Origin: Spirodela intermedia
Lineage: Eukaryota > Streptophyta > Magnoliopsida > Alismatales > Araceae
DNA: 64,000 nucleotides
Direction: 5' to 3'
NCBI GenBank assembly: GCA_902729315.2
Contig: LR746269.1
Span: 2,526,501-2,590,500 of the forward strand
Each line of letters starts with the position of its first letter. Within the stretch, counting starts at the first letter, position 1. Below, piece by piece: positions 59,301-64,000 of the stretch. The translations under genes were made by a program, and so were the position numbers. A model generated the notes under the pieces. It ran no database searches, was not told the origin of the DNA, and worked only from the letters and a program-made list of their open reading frames with translations.

Positions 59301-62046
59301 CCCTTGGTTATTGGAGAAGTGGACACTAACATTGCAAGTTTATATCATAAGGTCAAGAAGTCACTTTGACATTTTTGCCTTGTGCCCACCTTAACTGACA
59401 CTCTCTTGTAGCCTAGGGAACCTTAGTCTTGTCGAAAAAGCTGTATACCAATACACAAGAATACATGAGAAAAAATGGCCCCAAACACAAGTAGGGGTTC
59501 CCATGTTTATGTACCTCTTGCAGGCCATGAATATCACACAAGATGGACATACTTCTGAAGTGGTCAACTATGTGCTGCCTTGGTCGTCCTTGCAATACCA
59601 AGCAGCCTCCTTCTTCCAAGAGACCTTGCATGAGCTCTTTAACCAAAAGGGGAAATCACTCTTACTCAAGAACCTACATTGGTAGAGGGAACAGCAGTTT
59701 TGTCCCTCTAATACAACCAGAGGGCCCTCCTATTTTTAAAGAAAAATCACTTATGACTTTCTCATTTTGTCCTTCATTAATGACCCTCACCCTTGATGGG
59801 ACATTCAAACAATGGGATACACGTCTTAACTACTGCTTATAGTTGGTGGTTAAACCTGTCTCTTAAGGCACACATCCACATGGTGGGGGCCACACCACTC
59901 TGACCATGTGACAATGGGACTTGGGCATAAACACATGTTGCCAATGACCCCCACCCCATGCAAGACTTGCATGATGACTCATTGCTTTGATCATGCCATT
60001 AGATCTCATTTCTAATATCTAATTGTAATTTTTGTCTCATGTCTTTTACATGATTATGCACATCACCAATGATATTACACATATTAGTCCTTATTAATCT
60101 CATAATTAGCATATTATCATCTAATGATAAGAAATATACACAATCATAAAATATTAATTTTGTTCTAACAAATTTATAATAAGAGTTAAGAAAATATTGA
60201 TAATAGATTTTAATAACCCTTAGAAAGACTAAATAGAGATTTTTTGAGGGTGATAAAATAAATGTTGTATTTCAAAATGGCTTACTTGGTGGCGTCCAAG
60301 ATTTATTATTCACTTCCTTTTTCTAAGAATTGAGTTTACTCAATGAGAGAAATAACCTAGATGTAAGTGTAAGTTTACTTATGAAGTAGATGCCATAAGC
60401 CCTTCTAGAATCTAAATATATGGAAATTCCACATGCAAAGGCTTCAGTCCAATGTCCAAACATCAAAACACTTATGGATGTTAGGCTGCATCATTCCCTA
60501 TTGAGAAAGGGGAGAATCGCCCACTTTAGATGAGTTCCATTTCTATTTTGGTATGCCTTGTTTCGATGGCCTTTGATCATTTTAAAAGCCGGTTTACTGA
60601 ACCCATTTGAGCAGAAAAGATCGTTAGTCAAACATTTTTTCTTTAAATTTAAATAAAAAGGATGTTTGCATCCTCTGATGGACTCAAAGTTGAGGAAGAT
60701 GAATCTTGAACTTGAAGAAAATATATACAAACATAAAACTACAATGTCATATTATTAAATAATACTTAATCATATTTTTGACCTCTAATATGACATGAAA
60801 TCTTCTTAAAATAAGAAAAAGATAAAAATACTACTTCGACAAACCTAGCTGCTAGAATGTACACTTACTATTGGGTCATGATTTCAGCCATTTTTTCTAT
60901 TAACATCACATGTATAAGAAATGTCCTCCTCAACACCTCAAGTAAGGAAAAAATATTTTGAGTAATTCAATATTCTCTTTGAAGGATTCTTGAACCTTTT
61001 CTCAAGGAGACAAAACCACAAACTAGCTTGCAGGAACATTGATTTGTTCTAAATTTGTATTTGAATACTAAGAGGCATGGATTTAGAAGATATTATTTGG
61101 GTACTAACCTTGGTTGCCATATGAATGTGAATATTTAAGATGTGTTTTTTAAATAACACAACTAGAGCAAAAAATGTAGCGGAGGCTAGCTAAGGCCTTT
61201 ATGCATAACAATTCTACTAACTTACGTGGAACTTATGGAGTAGATTCTTACATTCTATAGAAAACTATCTCACAACATGGTTTTGCTATAACCTCTCTTT
61301 CCTCCACTTCTATCTCACATATATGTAGATACAATGATTAATTAACTAAAGCTCTATTTTTACAAAAAAGATGATGAAACCTAAATTTTTGGGCTGTGTC
61401 TATATCCAACACAATACTAAGAAAATATCATATATCTTTTAATTATTTGGAAAGTGATTTCTATCATAGTTAGTGTATCTCATGACAGATTCAAGGAGGA
61501 AGATTAGATATGTTAGAAAATGGGTCCATGCCAATGTCAATGCCATTATTTCATAAGTTAGTGGAGGAAGATTGGACATTATTGCACAAGCTGGTGGAGG
61601 AAGGTATTACATATTTTTCACAAATGGACACAATAGGCTAAGGGTACCAACATGTAAGCTATGCAATGCCCAAGTCAACGTCTTTTCAAAGATATGAACC
61701 CATTTTAAGCTCATGAGTATATCTAAAAATGACATGTGGGATAACCCTACAAAACACAAATAGGTTAAGCATGATTGCTAGTAGGTTACATACATTTTAA
61801 CGGAACCCATTGAGTTTCAAATGTAGCTTGAATAAACAATGGGTCTTTTGGCGATTTTGACCTATAAACAAAGCTGGGCAAGGTCAAGGTGTTCTGGACT
61901 TCCCCTTAGTTGACTGACCGAAATGAAAAATCTTCTGTTTGGGGTTGATTCCCAAATTTTAATGTAAATGTTCTTTTTTTGTTAAAGCTGGGTAATCCAG
62001 TAACTTATTTCAAATAATACCCCTGAAATATTAAAAAAGTGGAGAA
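59301..62046. other. Intergenic region between the repeat array and EXO1
   Basis: AT-rich DNA with no gene that I can support. The frame at 59413-59646 (-) encodes a Cys/His-containing peptide without recognisable similarity. The region may contain decayed transposon sequence, but I could not identify domains or terminal repeats. Confidence 0.45.
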
Positions 62047-62082
62047 GCGCGCGTCGCGCCAGTCAAAAGTTTTGGACATCTC

Positions 62083-62090
62083 GCGGGAAA
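62083..62090 (-). promoter_or_regulatory. E2F-type site upstream of EXO1
   Basis: GCGGGAAA on the plus strand, which is TTTCCCGC on the minus strand and matches the E2F/DP consensus. It lies 240 bp upstream of the EXO1 ATG. A GC-only block (GCGCGCGTCGCGCC, 62047-62060) sits just upstream. DNA replication and repair genes are common E2F targets in plants. Function here is inferred from position and sequence only. Confidence 0.5.
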
Positions 62091-62329
62091 CCCTGAGAAA
62101 TAAATAATTATGACTTGTGGGGCCCGCGTTTGCCAATCGCCATCACCACCTCTGTCTGACCTTACATTCTCCTTCCCTCCTCTTCCCCCGGTCTTACCTT
62201 CTCTGCCCCTCTTCGTCTCAGCTCTATCCTTCGTTGTAAATGCGGAAGATATCCCAATAAGATGATTCACATTCGTTTTGTTTTATAGAAGTATTAGAGT
62301 AAAAGACATCTTCCTTATCCTAGACAAAA

Positions 62330-64000
62330 ATGGGCATCCCAAATCTTCTCCGATTCGTGAAGCCGTACATCCAACCCATCCACATCAAGAAGTACTCCGG
62401 CAAGCGCGTAATGGACGAATCCCAGTTGTGTCTTACTGCATTTGCTTTCTCTCTCTCTCTCTCTTCCGGCATTCATGTTTAAAGAACTTTTTGTTTGGTT
62501 TTTTCTGATGATCAGGTGGGCATTGATGCTTACTCATGGCTCCACAAAGGCGGTGAGTGCTACTTTGCCGGTTAAGTAAATATCTCTGACGGGTCTGAAC
62601 CTTGAGGAGAATGTCGTTATCAGGTGGGTCTATTTGGGTTGAAATCTGTCTTTCTTTTTTGAGGGGCTTTCGGCAGCTTACTCTTGCAGCATGGAGCTCT
62701 GTCTCAATAAGCAAACTGAGGCAGCCAGGCGCTACCTCCGGTACTTCATGCACCATATCAACCTACTCCGGCACCACGACATTAAGCCAGTTGTAGTCTT
62801 TGATGGTGGTGACATTCCCTCCAAGTCCTCCACCGAGGATGCCCGCAGCAGGTAAGCTGCTACACAATCATTTGTCTTAATTTTCTCCCTTTCAATTTTA
62901 GCCGAATGCATTATTTAGGCCATAATGCCTGGATTGGAGGTGGAATTTTGTTTCCTGATCAAACAAGCACTAAGAGACTGATTAATTGTTTACCTTGGAT
63001 CCCAAGGATTGGACTCTCTGGAAGGAGACGATCCAGCGAGATCTGACCATTATTGCCACCTGATATTAATATCTGGATTTGAAATATGTCTAATCAGGAA
63101 GAGGCACGAGAATCTGGCTTTGGCGAAAGAAAAACTTGAAGAAGGGAATGCCCAGGCTGCCATTGATTGTTTTCAGGTAATGTCTCTCTGCCAGAACACT
63201 ACACTCGTCCATGTCAGTCTATGTCCATCCACATTTTACGGCATGGGGTGCGTCTTCACAATTTTGACTTTAGAGAGAGAGTTGCAATGAAGAACAGGCT
63301 AGCAATATGTTTTGCGACTTGTTTTCCAACGTATGCATGACATGAATGAGAAAAAAAGTTTCTCGAGCATCAATGTAAAGTTTCGATTTATGTAGGAAAT
63401 ATTCGCTTACAAAACGGCGGTCACTTTAAAAACCTGTGCTAATGGTTGTAACCAATGATGTCTAATGGTTTACTTTGTTTTATCTTGGGTGCTAATTGAA
63501 AATTTCCTGAAAGTAATGCCACTCTTATTGTAATTTTTTTCACACCAATATATCCTTTACATCCTGGCATAACGAAAAAAATTGAGTATACTCAGATTTT
63601 CGTGATTTTATGCCCACTTTTTGTGTCAGCAGTTTAAGAGTCAAATATTGCACTTTCCCTGCCTTTATTTACTAATTTTTATAAACTGTAGCTAGCTGAT
63701 TCAAAATAGAGAGGTTATGTTCAAGGTTGATATCATAATTCTAATAAATGGTCAGTGGATCTCGCAGAACGCTGCTGGATTTATGCTGTTGTTTTTATGT
63801 AACAATGGCAGAGCGCTATTGATTCACCTTTTTTGCTTGAAAATTTGAACATTGTTACTGTTTCTTTCGCTTATAATTACTGGTGCAATAACCATATACT
63901 GGGCACCAGTGCTTTATTCCTGCTGTTTGCGCTTATTTGACCAGCGAGTTGATTTCTGATGTATGCGTACTAATTTCCAATTCCATCCTTTTCATTTTAG
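62330..64000 (+). CDS. EXO1: Exonuclease 1, 5' part (gene continues past the window)
   Basis: Four exons are visible: 62330-62407, 62516-62552, 62677-62851, 63098-63176. They give the first 123 residues, with phases that close. The ATG at 62330 starts MGIPNLLRFVKPYIQPIHI, the conserved N-terminus of the XPG/Rad2 nuclease family. The N-nuclease domain carries the metal-binding Asp residues in VGIDAYSWLHKGAYSC (near residue 30) and KPVVVFDGG (near residue 78). It continues RKRHENLALAKEKLEEGN and AIDCFQ. The window ends with TTCATTTTAG, an acceptor, so the next exon begins with the first base outside. EXO1 is a 5'-3' exonuclease and flap nuclease in mismatch repair and in resection of DNA breaks. 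Plants have A and B types; I cannot tell which this is. The C-terminal part is not in the window. Confidence 0.93.

Noticed and set aside
59413-59646. Cys/His-containing minus-strand frame
   Set aside because: The Cys and His residues do not follow a known zinc pattern, and I cannot tie it to a transposon protein.
1-64000. A linked gene cluster or a new defence or biosynthetic system
   Set aside because: The genes belong to unrelated housekeeping families with ordinary plant spacing, and nothing in their order indicates a joint function.

Overview
The window is nuclear DNA from a flowering plant. Its genes are split by GT-AG introns, its intergenic DNA is AT-rich and full of decayed LTR retrotransposons, and the proteins are typical plant ones (PILS, P-class PPR, PEX3, MYB4R1/SNAPC4, EXO1). 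Several genes have very GC-rich first exons (260-873, 57679-58033, the single-exon PILS gene, 38777-39029), while later exons are AT-rich. That 5'-to-3' GC gradient points to a monocot or an early-diverging angiosperm lineage. I cannot name the species.

Layout. 260-3307 (+): plastid-type FAD/NAD(P) oxidoreductase of the pKIWI502 kind, 5 exons. 3943-7837 (-): decayed Ty1-copia element with both LTRs and most of the reverse transcriptase missing. 9405-16143 (-): TTC5/STRAP-like TPR plus OB-fold protein, 13 exons. 16697-18118 (-): intronless PIN-LIKES (PILS) auxin carrier. 20223-25594 (-): peroxin PEX3, 8 exons. 25.9-37.7 kb: a block with no intact gene, holding a decayed Ty3-gypsy element (27000-31315, +) and a decayed Ty1-copia element (about 32610-36490, +). 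37771-38490: degenerate tandem repeat. 38521-39029 (-): small two-exon CHORD-like zinc protein. 40794-42359 (-) and 45332-47053 (+): two intronless P-class PPR genes, head to head. 49470-58033 (-): MYB4R1/SNAPC4-like protein with 4.5 MYB repeats and a duplicated 3' terminal exon. 58532-59300: tandem repeat with a perfect 23-bp inverted repeat. 62330 to the window end (+): 5' part of EXO1, cut off at the window edge just after an intron's AG.

These are separate housekeeping or organellar genes, not a pathway cluster. I see no operon-like, CRISPR, phage or defence system. The genes on the minus strand from 9.4 to 25.6 kb lie in tandem, but nothing indicates joint regulation.

Exon boundaries were set by hand from splice signals, reading-frame phase and resemblance to known families. 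All phases close and each complete gene ends in one stop codon, but no transcript data were available. The most interesting points are small structural ones: a 69-bp tandem duplication of a 3' splice site in the TTC5-like gene, which keeps the reading frame; a tandem duplication of the last exons of the MYB gene, which offers two alternative C-termini; and a perfect 23-bp inverted repeat upstream of the MYB gene.
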